A stretch of DNA of 64,000 bases from Ptiloglossa arizonensis (GCF_051014685.1 NC_135049.1:33931531-33995530), one strand, 5' to 3'. Shown: positions 22,600-36,132, counted from the stretch's first letter. Made by a program: numbers and translations. Notes: generated by a model from the letters alone, not told the origin.

Positions 22600-25500
22600 A
22601 TAGAGGAGGAAATTTCACGTTTATTTCGACCGAAAAGTTAAGTTCATTTGCTCAGAATCGTGGACGAATCTCGGCGAATCGTGTTAGCGCACGAATACGG
22701 GAACGTAAACCTACATCTCCAGGATTTCGTTCACCGCGTAGCTACACGCGATATTTTTTCGCCATTCCCGCGCGAATAGGAGCTGACCGGTGACCGTTTC
22801 CGGCCGAGAGACGGATACAAACGGGAGGAATCGCATTACTTTCGAATCTCTCCATCGGAACCGGGGGATGGCACGTGCTCGTGCTCTATTACCCTCTTTC
22901 GAAGGAGAAACGGCGGATGGACAGAGCGGGAACCGAGGAAGTAAATTTGTGAACGCGATAGCCTGCGGTGTCTGGGTTAGCTGCGTTTAACACTACATTA
23001 AACACGATGCGGAGCGATATCGACAAACTTTTCTCGACAATGCGATCCAACGACGGTGTATTAGGAAGCGGGGGACGAAACTTTGCACGCACGCGCATGA
23101 ACCTGTCACGTTGCGTTACAATTTCGTCCAAGAAGAAACGAGAAAAAAGAAAAAAGAAGAAAAAGAAGAAAAAGAAAAAAAAAGTCTCCTCCAAGATCAA
23201 ATTAAAGAGGTTTGCCAGAGTCTCGTCGGACGAAACTCGAAAACAATCTCATCGCCGTGAAGGCAGTAGCTACACTAGTCGGAGCAGAGTTTCTACTCTA
23301 CGTAAGCACGTGCCATTACGACCCGTTACGCGATATTTCATTTCGCTTTGTATTGCCGCGTTAAGCTAAATAGATTACGTCGATCATTATTCTTGGAAGG
23401 AAAGAACGAGTGCGAAAAGGGTTCCTTTCGATCGACTTCCGGCATATAGACAAGCTTTTCACGTTCCCTGGCATGCGCCGACCGCGCAGAGCAATCAAGA
23501 GCTGTCTCGTTACAGTGCCACACTGCAGGTAATTGATAATTGATAATTGGTAATTGTTGGAAATTGATCGACCGTTGTGGCCCGGCTACGAAGCGCTATC
23601 ACGACTGTGCCTATCGACTCTATCGAAGCGATGGTACGTAAACTTTTCGAATTGCGAAAATCTCTCGTTCGCGGTGAACTAATTCCCGAGTTTCGAAATT
23701 CGTAATCGGAAGAGAGTATCCAGAAGCCGGATGAGATCGATTCCCGATCGGGGAAATATCGTTCGCGAGGGGTCCGAGTCAGGGGAAAGGAGTCCGGTTA
23801 TCTGGTCGGTCGATTCAAAGTGACGGAAGCAAGCGACGAGAGGCGGTGGTGGGCGGAATGAGCCGGTTTTTCGAGAATGGCTGCCGTAGGTGTCGAAGGG
23901 GAACGGGGCTCGAACGAGGCCGCAATTAGGCGGTCCCGGGGTCGACGAGCACCGACGAGGTCGGGCATTATGCAAAGCAGATTTTAAATTTAGATGCGGC
24001 CCACCGTGCCCACACGGGCACCCCTGTTGGTACAGAGCTTCGACTACTTCGCAGCTTCGACTACGGAAGAAGTATGGTCACACGGACGACTGAAGACACG
24101 CAAGGAGAGAGAGGGGGCAACGGAATCCGTGTAGAAAGCGTGGGTCGTGTCGTGCTCGACAAATTAGCGTGTTTTAAATCCAATCTGAGTCGAAAGGGGA
24201 GAGCAATCGTTATAGACATTGCCGGGGAGGTCGAGGGTTACTCGACGAGCTGATTTGCATACCTGGTTCGCGCTCGCTCGCTCGCTGGTTCGCTCGTGCG
24301 CTCGTGCGCTCGCGCGCGCACGCGCGCACACAACATTTGAGGTGTAAAATATTAAATTCAGGCGCCTCCGCCATATCGCCTACGTCCTCGAAAGAGGAGG
24401 AGGTGGCGGATGGAAACGGTACGCAGATAGGGGTGCGACGCAAAGGGGGCTGAGAAGGGGTCCGTTGCCAGATGGGGGAGGATATGGCGAGGGCGGCTCT
24501 GCGGCGCGCACTCAGCGAGTTTACATTTAAATGTAAAAGTGCCGAGTGCTGCTAGGCGAAAGCTGCTGTTTTGCATTCGAAAGCTCATGATTGCCTCTGA
24601 GCTTTGCTTTTGACGTCGAGCGTTTCTCGCTGTCGACGGACGACGGGAGGACGTTTGCTCGTTGCCGGATCCGCGAGGCGACTATAGTTTCGGACGGATG
24701 AAACGGTCTCGGAGTTGCCGGAAAAATTCGCACAAACGGAATTGAGGATTATTCCGAACATAATCGATTCCGTTCCCGAAGAATGTCCGTAAATACGTAT
24801 ATCCACGTACACGTCCTCGCGGCTACTCGAATAACGTTGGTTGCCTTTCCTTCTAAACGCTACATATAGTATTAACGCTACGGCTATGTGTACGCACGCG
24901 CGCTTTATATTCACGTTTTCCGGACCGTTTGTCGTTGTTCCTTCCCGAAAAATAAAAATTATTTTCCATTCTTGTACGCTTACATACTTATCGACGTAGA
25001 TATCCATCTTCCTACGACAAGGTCTACGAAACACGCGGCGACACCGAGTCGTATCTGCACTCGTTGGTAACAGCGGACCGTGAACGCGTTAATTTACGCC
25101 CGTCGTCCTTTACCCGTGATTGCAGACAGAATTTAAAATTCTCTTAATCGCGGACATTAATTAACTGCTCATTAAGTTCGAAACGATCGTATCGCGTCGG
25201 TCAAAGCGACAAACGCACCGACGCGACGGAGAAAATTCGATGAATTTCCGAAATACCTACACGAAACATTCACACGGGGTGAAATCGAAACCCAAGTAAA
25301 TACCTACCTACGCGCGCGGTTCGGCGGTTCGTTCGCGCAAGCGGAGGGAAGCTCTCCTCGGTTTTACCAAGTACTCGGACAGCATCTACCAGCGACCGGC
25401 ATCTCGTGATTCCTCTCATCGTTCTACATAATCCGACGATATTTTCACTTTTTACGAACACCGTGTCGTTCACGGAACGTCGCGGATTCTTTTTCGAACG

Positions 25501-26270
25501 CTCACGAATGCGCGGACGAATGCGCTCGCACACGCATACACGATTTATTTCCGGACTCCAATCAATTCTCGGAACGGAACGGAACGACTGACACGAGGTT
25601 ACGAGCGAGCGGGCCCGCTGTTATTCTTCTAATATGTATGTTTCTTACGAGCGCTGGTAAAAGGGCTCCGTGCAATTTCCTATGATAGATCGAGTCCCTC
25701 GGACAAGTTCCATTACGGCCAGCCTCTGAATTATTGAACTGGCAATTCCCCGGCGACACGCGGGACACTCTGCATCAAAGTGTCAACGGGCTCATTAGGC
25801 CTCCAAATCAGGTGAACTAACGCGCTAACCGTTCTACCCTTGGATCCCGACGCGACGAGTTAATGAATTCTTTTTCGTCGCCCCGACGAAAGTATCGTGT
25901 AAAATTTTAAACACGCGTAAACGTAACCGGTTCTCGTCTATTAACGTGCACCGCCACCGCACCGTCGAGCGCACCATAGACCACCACGCCGGGGATATGC
26001 ACCGGCGTACAGCGAAACCGTAGCCTCACGCTACTTACTCGAAACTAGGGAAGGGCCGCAGAGGATCGGGTATTTGCATTCCACCCGATAGATCGAAAAA
26101 CAGAGGACCACCGATAAAGCGTCGAGGCTATCTTCGATCCCTTGAAATATGGCCCGTGACTGCAAACTGGGGTATCTGTACTCGCGATCACCGTCACTTG
26201 AGAGAGACATAACCGCGATCGTTATCGAAAGTCGCCCTTCTAGTCCATATGCTGGGTTAATAAGAGCCCT
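22600..26270. other. no gene recognised
   Basis: Unique sequence with a Lys-coding (AAG/AAA)n tract near 23,145-23,185 and an alternating CG/CGCT-rich stretch at about 24,268-24,334. The open frames carry low-complexity or Arg/Ser-biased peptides. The block around 25,600-25,830 is compositionally calmer and could be conserved non-coding DNA, but this cannot be judged without comparison. Confidence 0.4.
24268..24334 (+). repeat. CGCT/CGCG alternating tract
   Basis: CTCGCTCGCTCG-type units followed by GCGCGCGCAC, an alternating purine-pyrimidine stretch with Z-DNA potential. Confidence 0.7.
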
Positions 26271-26589
26271 AATAACGGGTGCCACCCCATCGATACGCAG
26301 GGACTGTCACTAAATATTTTTCTTCCCGAACGGTTGCTCTGGGAATTCGACCGCGGCGTTCCTTTGATACACGGGTACAAATATACGCATGTCGTGGTAG
26401 AACGGGGAACGGGGAATTTATTTCGAGGAAATATCGATCCGTCTTGCGAATTTCATCTCGTCAGTTTCGCCGAGAAAAATTTCCTCCTTGCCACAGTTTG
26501 GGTAATCGATGTCTCTTTTTTCGTGACCGGGCTGTTTTAACACTCGTGTCTTTAACAATGTCTCAAGTTTCAAAAGATAAGAGGATATA

Positions 26590-26591
<2 letters not shown>

Positions 26592-26630
<39 letters not shown>
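26592..26630 (+). repeat. (GA)n microsatellite
   Basis: Pure GA repeat of about 40 nt. It explains the Leu-Ser repeat frames on the minus strand. Confidence 0.9.
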
Positions 26631-26635
<5 letters not shown>

Positions 26636-27118
26636 TATTGGAGAACTTGGACAAATATTTTTTTATTAATTCGCCTCGCTTGAAATGCAAATGGCCCGAT
26701 CACGCGTACGGAAGGCTGGAGCGACTGGCGCTTACTCGAGTAATTTATTCGTAAGGGCGTTAAAGTTTCATAAGTCGTGCACATAAAATGCACTCGAGAG
26801 TGGAGGGCAAGGGTATATCCTGCTACCCGTTCGCACCACTCACACCATGGCCACTCTCACCCTCCCCGACCTCTCTATCCTGCCGCGGCAGAAAATTATG
26901 CAGATGGCGGAGAAAAGCTTTGATAAACACGACAGTCTCTGATCGTTATGCAGATCCGCGCCACTGTAAAATGGCGGCAATCTCTCCCTCTCATTCGACC
27001 ATCCGCTCCTCTCTATTTCTCTCCCCTCTGTCTCTTCTAATTCTCCCTAGCTCGCTGGACCCAGGGGTGTTGCAGCTTCTCACCCTCTTCCGACCGTTCC
27101 CCCTCTTCGAACTCACTC

Positions 27119-27349
27119 CCCTTCCTCCTCCTTCTCCTCTTTTTTCTCCTTCTCCTTCTTCTCCTCCTTCTCCTCCTCTTCCGCCTCCTCTTCCGCCTCC
27201 TCCTCCTCCTCCTCCTCCTCCTCCTCCTCCTCCTCCTCCTCCTCCTCCTCCTCCTCCTCCTCCACCTCCTCCTCCTCCTCCTCCTCCTCCTCCTCCTCCT
27301 CCTCCTCCTCCTCCTCTCCTACTCCTACTCTTCCACCTCCTCCTTTTCC
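27119..27349 (+). repeat. (CTC)n homopyrimidine tract
   Basis: About 230 nt of almost uninterrupted CTC/TCC triplets on the plus strand. It is open in several frames as poly-Pro, poly-Gly or poly-Glu, so the 349-codon frame over it is not evidence for a protein. Long enough for triplex (H-DNA) formation. Confidence 0.9.
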
Positions 27350-27392
27350 TCTTTCTCCCACCCTCTCTGCTTTCGTCACCCTTCCGACTTCT

Positions 27393-27476
27393 CCGCCACC
27401 GCCGCCAACACCGCCAACACCGCCACCGCCGCCACCGCCGCCACCGCCGCTGCCTCCGCCTCCGCCTCCGCCGTGG
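27393..27476 (+). repeat. (CCGCCA)n / (CCTCCG)n repeat
   Basis: Tandem GC-rich hexamers CCGCCA, interspersed with CCAACA and ending in CCTCCG units, close to the CTC tract and separated from it by about 45 bp of mixed sequence. Confidence 0.85.
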
Positions 27477-27499
27477 CTCGCTCCTGATTTTCACACCCC

Positions 27500-30170
27500 G
27501 GCCACGGCATTGCCAGCCCAAGTTGAGGGTGGAAATACGCACCCTCCTGCTTATTTCCGTGGCGCGTCTGCGCCGGCTTGTTTCCACCCGACGGTATATA
27601 GTATGTATATCCACTGAAATTTCATTGGAAGATCGTGTTGGCACACGAAGAACACGAGCATCGCACCCGCTCGAGCCAGCAGTCATCCACTCCTGTTCGC
27701 TTCCTCGTTCCCGAGACGAGTTTCTAGGCAGTCATCGAGACACCAGAACCGCGCATATACTTTACAACCACCCCATTCCCAACACCGAAACGCCACCAAA
27801 ATGGTCGTGTCGCTTCGTTTTTTCTTCGTCTCGTTGAACGTTGAACGAATGGGAGAACACGTGCTACGAGCAACCGTTTCGATCACATTTCGATGTACAT
27901 CTTTAAACGGTCTTGTACAGACGCAACACGTGTAATGCTATTAATATTCGTGCGCAGCCCTTAATGTAACGACGAACGATCGAATGTTTCGTTGCGCGAG
28001 TGAATCTCGACGACGTTATCGAGTACAATCGAAAGCGAGCCAATTCCGTAACGAAATTATTTAGAAACAGGGGTCTCTAGGTGTCGGGGCCACCCTCCGT
28101 AACGACCGTCGAAAATTCGTTTCGACGCGCGTTCAAAATTTTCGTCAGTTCTCCAAGTTTCGGTCGCCACTGTCGAGACTCGTTGAATTCATCCAGTATG
28201 TAATTATACGTCGCGGCGACAACGTCTCGTACGGGAACGAAGCATCATTTTTCGGTTATTAGGTTCGTTTTCGCGTATGCCCGTAACGTCGCTTGTGCAC
28301 GATATTTTATTCACATTTTCCGCAAACCATGGAACAACGCTTCGATCGTGAATCGTTGTTCGCTTTCGCTGCCATTTTCTCGGGCCCTCTCGCGAGCGAT
28401 GGAGCAAACCGAACGCGAAACACTCGAAACAGTTCCAGACTTGTACAGTCGTCTGGACTTGAAACGCGACACCTTCCGATTCTTGCCGAGAATAAAGTTC
28501 CTCCGTGACGATCACCCTTATATCGGTTTCCGTGTAACCTTACCGTCCGATCGATTTTTCGGGAGTCTCTGCGAACGGGAGAGCACTTCCTCGCTCGTAC
28601 TTCGTTTCACTTTCGTTTCGTGCACAATACACGACGGAAATTTGAAATTTCACGCGCGTTGCGACGAATCGTTGCTCTCGATAATATTCGATCAGCTTTT
28701 CTTTTACCGATTTCCAGAAGCTAGACGAACATTAGAGCCAGCGAGCAACGCGAGTCGAAGAATCGACGCGGGCGCGTTCAAGCTGCGCATCCGAGCTGGC
28801 AGCAGGCTGGCGCGGGGAGGCCGATCGGTTCGTTGCACGAGCAGAAACGATATTTCCGCGAGATCGTTCGTGGTTCGCGGGCACCTTTGCGAGGCGGACC
28901 TTTCGATTAAAGGATAGTTATAGAGTCGCGTGATTAAGACGAGTCGGGAGGAAACGATCGTCCCGGCCGATTGGTCGGCGTATCACGAATGTTCGGGGCG
29001 TGGTTCGGTTACCGACTCTCTCGACCAACCGCTCTCTGCCTTCAATTATTATTTAATTACGCTAATTGCCCTCGGAGGCTCTACCCCTTTGCGAGCCCCG
29101 ACCCGCTCGAGAGTAAACTCGATGCAAACTCTTCTTAGCATCTTGGCGATTCGTTTCATTTCGGTACGTGACCGAAAACGCGATCACGTCGAAACCGAAC
29201 TGCGAATTATCGTAACAATTACCGACAAAGATCCTTATTCTGGTATGCGAGAACGAACGAATAGTACACTCCCAATTGCGCGAACAAGAGCAAGAAAAGT
29301 GTGTCTTTTCGTGTAAGTGACAAATTTCGGATCGCATCTTGGATCAGAAAAGGTGTATCGTTCTTAATGCTCTTATCTTTAATCATTAGGAGTTCCCTGC
29401 ACTCTTTCCTTATCTCCGATTGACGAACTTTGTGCGATCGTGCGACGTGGGTTAGAATGCTGTTGGATGCGCATGCTGATTGGCGATGACTCCCGTGCAT
29501 TTGTGGCAATATGGACAAGTTTTTTCGAAGCCAGTGCGCATCGGGACACACGCGAGTATAAATTGGCTCGTCGCGAAATTGGTCCGACAGTTTAACTATG
29601 ACAAAAGCACAATAGAATGCGCCGTTTCCTGAACGCAGCATGTGGCTGTAATTCTCTGTTCGTCCATTCGCGTCTCACTCCCTCCCACTCTTTACCCGTT
29701 CTCTCTATATTCTATCTTTCTACGTGTTCCTCCTGCCCCGACTGTTTTCCACTCTCCTTCTCTGTCGCGTCCTTTTTCGTTGCCCATTTCCCACACGGCT
29801 CGTTTCGAAATGGCGGATATCGCAGACAGTTTAATACCATGTCGCCGTCACGAGTGCTCGTTAGCGGACGATAGTTAAATGTAATCGAAAATAGCCCCGG
29901 AACTCTCGACGTTACGTGCTACCGTACGAAGCGAATCTCGGATTTCTAGAATCGGGTACATACGTAAGTATTTACGGGGTCAGTTGTCGGAGTTGTCTAG
30001 ATACTCGATGATTTTTCGAAACTTGTACGTCAGAGAGAACTCTCGTCGAAGCATTAAAAGTATCACGAGATTCGTTCACGGACGAAACGATCTTTCGATA
30101 GTTTACGTCGTCGAATTTCGTAACGTACTTATTCGCGTTACGATTTTTCTACAACAAATCTGTCTCCTTA
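27500..30170. other. no gene recognised
   Basis: Unique, CpG-rich sequence. A plus-strand frame of 189 codons at 28,348-28,917 has no recognisable domain and strong Arg/Ser bias. No convincing exon-intron structure was found. Confidence 0.4.
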
Positions 30171-30171
30171 T

Positions 30172-30232
30172 TAAGCGGCCGTTTTCGATGACGGTTGTTA
30201 CCATGACACGCTGTTTCCTGCGACTATGAATA
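30172..30232 (+). repeat. about 55-bp dispersed element, copy 1
   Basis: Contains GATGACGGTTGTTACCATGA and GCTGTTTCCTGCGACTATGA. A second diverged copy in the same orientation lies at 31,800-31,863. Identity is roughly 75-80 percent by eye. Confidence 0.65.
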
Positions 30233-30467
30233 ATCAAGTGCGTCTGGTATAAAATTAAGCAAAGCATTCCTTGGACTAAACCGTGAACACTTCCTTATAC
30301 TCGAAGGCTTTGAACGAACGCTTTGTTCCGCCTTTAATTTCGCGAGACTGGGAAGCAGTCATAGAAAGAATAAATATGGAATTATCAGAAACTCGCGCAA
30401 AAGATAATACTATATTCGTAGTAACAGTAACAACAAGTATAACAACGACGACGACGACGATAACGAT

Positions 30468-30877
30468 CATGATAATGATAATGATAATGATAATGATAAT
30501 GATAATGATAATGATAATGATAATGATAATGATAATGATAATGATAATGATAATGATAATGATAATGATAATGATAATGATAATGATGATGATAATGATA
30601 ATGATAATGATAATGATAATGATAATGATAATGATAATGATAATGATAATGATAATGATAATGATAATGATAATGATAATGATAATGATAATGATAATGA
30701 TAATGATAATGATGATGATAATGATAATGATAATGATAATGATGATGATGATGATGATAATGATAATGATAATGATAATGATAATGATAGTGATAATGAT
30801 AATGATAATGATAATGATAATGATAATGATAATGATAATGATAATGATAATGATAATGATAATGATAATGATAATGA
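30468..30877 (+). repeat. (GATAAT)n hexanucleotide array
   Basis: About 410 nt of GATAAT with a few GATGAT and one GATAGT interruption. Every frame is free of stops on one strand, which produces long Ile-Met or Ser-Leu frames that are not genes. Confidence 0.95.
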
Positions 30878-31067
30878 AAATAACAACAACAACAATAATA
30901 ATAATAAAGACGATGACGATGACGTTGACGTTGACGTTGACGATGACGATGACGATGACGATGAAGATGACGATGACGATGACGATGACGATGATGATGA
31001 GAATGAAGTTGAAGGAGAAGAAGAAGACAAAGAAGAAGAAGAAGAAGAAGAAAATAATGATGATGAA

Positions 31068-31095
<28 letters not shown>
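30878..31095 (+). repeat. compound GATGAC / GAA / GAT repeats
   Basis: Continuation of the hexamer array through AACAAC, GACGTT, GATGAC, GAAGAA and finally (GAT)n units. It looks like stepwise decay and re-expansion of one purine-rich seed. Confidence 0.85.
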
Positions 31096-31099
<4 letters not shown>

Positions 31100-31799
31100 T
31101 TTCGTATTAAATCTTGGTGACGCTATGATCGATGATCAATGTGCTGTAGGGAAGAAAAATGCGAATTAAAATAATCAATGAGTTATTTCTAACGGATCCA
31201 GCGTCGAACGCAAAGTTTATCGATTTCGTCGATATTCGTGTACGCTACCGTTCATAAGTACTATACTATATTTCGAGAAAAGAGTCCAACAAGCATTGGA
31301 AGATTTTGAGAGAGTGCGCTACTCGTCGAGAAGAAGATATACTTATCTACTTACCTACCTATCTTCCTACATACATAGATGCAAACATAGGTGCATACAT
31401 GCGTACATAATTTTGTTTCTTCGGAAGACAATTGTGCGTATCGTTGCACAGAACCCCCACATAAATGTCGAAAATTTGGAAAACATGTTGGAAAATTGCG
31501 GGGAGAGATTCGAGAAGATACGTTTTCTTTCGAACTGACGCGAGCCATTGTTTCTCAAGGAAGAGAAGCAACATCAATTTATATCGCGCAAAGGCTTTCG
31601 ATCGAATATAATTTCATTGTACACGAATTCGGTCGATCGATTTTTCCGGTAAGGGAAGCGACGCGATCGTAGGTGTGAGCATCGTATTCGAAACGAGGAG
31701 TTTACAACGCGCCGAAGCGATGTTATTGCGTCAGAGGAGCCGCGGTTTCCGCGGACAGTGGTAAAAGAACGAATTTTCCACGTGGAACCTAGCCTGGTT

Positions 31800-31863
31800 C
31801 TAAGTGGTCGTCGTTTGATGACGGTTATTACCATGATGTGCTGTTTCCTGCGACCGTGAGTAT
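31800..31863 (+). repeat. about 55-bp dispersed element, copy 2
   Basis: Contains GATGACGGTTATTACCATGA followed by GCTGTTTCCTGCGACCGTGA, matching the copy near 30,172 in order and orientation. The pair brackets the compound microsatellite region. Confidence 0.65.
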
Positions 31864-31869
31864 CTTCCA

Positions 31870-34800
31870 CCCATACGCCGACAAAAAACGGCAACGCGTG
31901 TGCGTGTGCACGCGGCGCGGAGGCAGTCGCACACGGGGAAGCACGACGACCGGCACGTAACCACCGATTCGTGCATATAGTATGCACAACCAAAGCCGGG
32001 GAATGCCATGGACGTCGACCGAATACGCTCGTTGTCTCTGTTACCCTGCAACCGTCTATTCCGTCATTATATAATATACTCGTTTACACGGAACATCATT
32101 GTCGCAAATATGTGATTAATGTCGGAAATCAGCGGCCCGTACCGCGAACGTCCTTGCGTGATGCGGTTTCTAGATTTGGCTTCAACGATTCCCGGTGTGT
32201 ACGCGGCTGTTCGCGGACAACGTTCTCCGCAGAGTTGGCTTCGTTCGCCCGGATGTCGCCGATACATTTCTACCGAACGGAGTCCTGTTGCGCGTCGAAA
32301 CGTTTGTATCTAGATTTTCGAACACCGTAAGTACTCGACGAGAGCTTTCATCGAACGAAATTTGACCATTGGAATCGATCTTGTCTCTACCGGTAAACTC
32401 TCGGCCGGTTTCTTTGATGTTTGCACCGTCACCGAACGATCGTCGCGAAACAAGTGTTTTCTTCCTCGTTCTCTATCCGTCGCTTCCCATGGGTAATCAT
32501 ATAACTCGATTCAAGAGAACGAGCGAGCGAGCGGGCCAATAAGAGGCTCCCTTTAATCGCGTTACTTCGTTACCGCGTTGCTCCGTTACTCGGATGCGGT
32601 GATATCGGCGGAATATCAATTGTAGTAATTAACCAAGACGCCCGTCGCGGGCCAAAACTTTGCTCTGCCCCGGAACGCCGCGGTTGTTGGAAGAGAGACG
32701 AAGAGAGCCCGGGAATAACATCTTTTGTCAGGGGCGAATTAGCCCGGCGGAATATTCAAAGCCCGGAGATCTTCGAGGTAGTTGAACCGCTTCTTCTTCG
32801 AACCAACGGGAAAATCTGGGATTCTTTTTCGTAAAATTATGCACGTTGTCTCGAATTTAGTTAACGGATTACAGTTGCGGTAACTCCGGAATCACGATAT
32901 TACCACTGGGGATGATCACTTTTTGCGAATAAAATTTCTACATTCACGATCGATCGTGTCTGGAGAGGCACGCCAACGATTAACCGAATCGAGTGACCGT
33001 TCTCTCGACCGAAGCGAAGACGGACAATGAATTAGACTCGGCCTCGTGATCCGGTAAAATTAAGCCCGGGGCCACATTATAATAATGCGAGATACGAGGG
33101 TGGCTTCGAGCCGAAAGAGTACGTATCGAGGCGGACACTCGACACAGCTGTCCGCTGAAAACGTACGCGTCCATTGTGCGGCCTGGTACACGGCCTAACC
33201 AACCGTAAATGCCGAAAATCTAATCGACGAAATTCAATTTCGCGCGGACAATACCGGCCGCGGCGGATTATCGTCTCCACGGGCTGCGTGTACTTTTCGA
33301 AAATTACATCGAAATCGGCTTCACGAATCCGTCGCGATTCGACGCGCGTCGAGGATTCAACGATTCTCCGGGATCGCGTTAATGGCGCTATTTCCGAGCA
33401 GAGGCCGCACGTGTTGGCAACGCGTTAAGCCGATCAGCACACCGTTACCGGCGATCTCGAATCATTCTTTCGTTCGAGCCGTTCGAACGTCAAATTTTAA
33501 GCCGAACGCGTTGCAATATTTTTTCAACCGCTATCCGGATCACTCGTTCACCGAAAAGAATGCGTGGTAACACATTCCATGGCAGTCTCTCTGTCTCGTT
33601 AACTTTCAACGCGTCTTCCGCGTATCGTGTCTTTGAATTTCCATAAAAATCTTCGAATCACCTATTTACCGCAACCCCTTCCCCATCCACCTTGGCCCCC
33701 TCTCACCTAACCCCTACCGCCGCTAAGCCAGGCTGAAAGAAGCGGGGATTGCCGTATTAGGTGGGGTGAATTATCGTAGAATCAAAATAATTCGATAGAT
33801 GGGGTGCCGCGTAATACAAGAGGGGTGACCATTTCTGCACGTTGGGGTGCCAAAACATTCACCGTTTCTCGACGAAATATATCGTCGATTCGTCGAATCG
33901 GTATACTATCGACAATTACTTATCACATCGTTTAGGAAACGTTACGAGCGACGCGATCACGAACGCCTTCGACTTTCGACCGCGAAACGTGGAAAAAGAT
34001 AACGTACTAGGATTTTTCTCACGAAACGCATCGCCTTCTTCGTCCAGAGGGAGACGTCGATACTTTTACGGTTCTGCGTGCTCGTATTTATTCGTTCGGG
34101 CTAATTTTTCGGGCGTGGCACCGTCTATTGTTATACAATAGATCGCCGCGTTGCACTCTAGGACTCGTCGTTCGAAACTGAACTCGAAAGAACGTGGAAT
34201 CGCGATCACGGAGAACACACAGTCGTGGGGTGAAGCGTATTCAAAATGCGGAAAGGCAAACGGTGGCGTGTCAAGAGTCGTCAGGTGGCCAGTTTAAATG
34301 GCACAATGGCTCAATTCGGGACGAAAATCCGTCGGCTAAATCTCCCATTCAAATGCGATCTCGACCCCCTGCGACAAATGGGACCTAAGTAGCTACTTAG
34401 TTGCGCATTTGGCTTGAAATTTTCGATATCCCCTCGTCACAGAGACGCGCACGAGCCGAATTCGCGATGCTATCTCCGCTGTGCGATACAAGCGCACTAC
34501 CTGGACGCGTCACGCTAATCTGTTTCAAATTCGGTCAGCCTTATGGCGCCTATTACGTTACACGTTCTTTGCAGGGATACGAGCATCGTACCTTTACGAA
34601 TCTTTCTCAAATGAATTTGTTCTAAGCGCGACTTATTTAACAACTACTACAGATACGTTAATTAAATCGACGTCAATTGTATCGGCAAGTGTTTCGCGTA
34701 CGAATTTGCGGCTAACCAAGTTTCTACTCTCGGGCATATAATTACGAGCGATCGGTACCGCGGCGAGGGTCCCTCGGTTAGCCGATACCGCACCGACGGA

Positions 34801-35740
34801 GGATAATTAGTTTTAATTGCCCCCGCCGAAACTTATCCCTTCCCCGTTGACGCATTAAGACCAAAGTTAGACGGGCCACAGGAGGTTTAGGTTTCGCGAA
34901 CCGTGAGCAGGTGAGGTATACACGTACTACGTGACACGGTTGGTAAACCCAAAGCTGGCTTTGTTAAGCTCGGATTCTGAGTGCCTTTGATACGTGTACT
35001 TGCACGCTAACTAACCAACCTAAGCTATCCGCAATGGGTTCGCGTACATACGCGCGCGTCCGCGTCCGCGTCCGCGCGCGTTATACTCCTTCCTGCATCG
35101 TCTGTGCCAGGAGCGTCTAGTTGCCGGTACACCTTCTGGATATCTCGGAAAATTTGACAAATCGAATCTCTCGAATCACGAGAAAAATTACGCTTCTCGA
35201 CGCGTTAACTCGTATTTAATTTTGATCGTTGATCTCACAAATTGCGATACGGCGATGAATTCTTGCTCCGGTACGAGCTGGTAGGCGCTCGTAGATGATC
35301 GTAGAAGCTCGTTGATTTTCCGCCCCTGTCTTTCATCCACATCGGCCCCAAAACATCGTCTATACGACTATGACCTACACGTGTACGATACATTTCCAAC
35401 CGGGAATTGAATTTCCTTGGTAATTTTAATGCCATTGTGACCGGAGAGAGGGTAACAAACACAACCACCTAGCATACACCCTTAGTCAATTCGTAGACGC
35501 AAAATTCACTCGGAGACGGTCGAAACGTACAGACGATGTGTAACCAACTTTTGTTGCTTCCGAATGAAAGCGTCGAGAAACTTTTGAGTCGTATTTTCTG
35601 CTTCATTTTTATTCGTCTATCCGAATATTAAAAAAAAAGAAAACGAATACAAAGCCCAACCTAAAGCTATAACTACGTAAAGAACCTTCGATCCGGGTTA
35701 AGCGGATTTTCTCACCACAAAGTGCTCCCTGTTATATCTT
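31870..35740. other. no gene recognised
   Basis: Unique sequence with scattered short open frames and no recognised domains. Base composition stays CpG-rich until about 35.5 kb and then turns AT-rich towards the satellite. Confidence 0.4.
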
Positions 35741-35745
35741 TATAA

Positions 35746-36132
35746 ATGGAACCACTCGAGCCTGTATGGAAAAATCACCGAGTCGAGTCACTCCGAGGAT
35801 TTGCAAAATTATGCTTTTACGAAATTTTCTCCAACCATCCACTCTACCGAAAAGCGTTCAATTTTAATTATTTTATTATATTAATCGACTACGCCTGTAA
35901 ACAATATTGCGCTGCAATCTCCTTAAAATTCCACGTTTCAATTTGTATGGTGATCGTGATCGTGATCGAACTGACTCGGAAGTGGGTATTGTACGAATTG
36001 AACATCGACCACGAGAAAGAAACGTTTATTCAGCAGCGTATTCTGCGTTTGAAAATGGTGGCTCTGGAAACTGCATTTAATGCAACCATACGAGTCGGTA
36101 AGAAAACGAAGCATCGCGAACTTATAAATTAA
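35746..36132 (+). CDS. unrecognised open frame beside the satellite
   Basis: ATG-started frame of 128 codons in sequence that is already fairly AT-rich, where chance frames this long are less expected. It contains a hydrophobic stretch (ISLKFHVSICMVIVIVIELT) followed by a helical, charged segment (EKETFIQQRILRLKMVALET). A good donor-like GTAAGA follows codons for ATIRV near 36,098, so it could be one exon of a gene whose rest is lost or elsewhere. No family recognised. Confidence 0.25.
   Translation: MEPLEPVWKNHRVESLRGFAKLCFYEIFSNHPLYRKAFNFNYFIILIDYACKQYCAAISLKFHVSICMVIVIVIELTRKWVLYELNIDHEKETFIQQRILRLKMVALETAFNATIRVGKKTKHRELIN

Noticed and set aside
26788..27837. 349-codon plus-strand frame and 231-codon minus-strand frame
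   Set aside because: Driven by the CTC and CCGCCA repeats; no domain, no splice support.
30283..31110. 275-codon frame of Ile-Met and Thr-Met repeats and its Ser-Leu antisense
   Set aside because: Direct translation of the GATAAT and GATGAC arrays.
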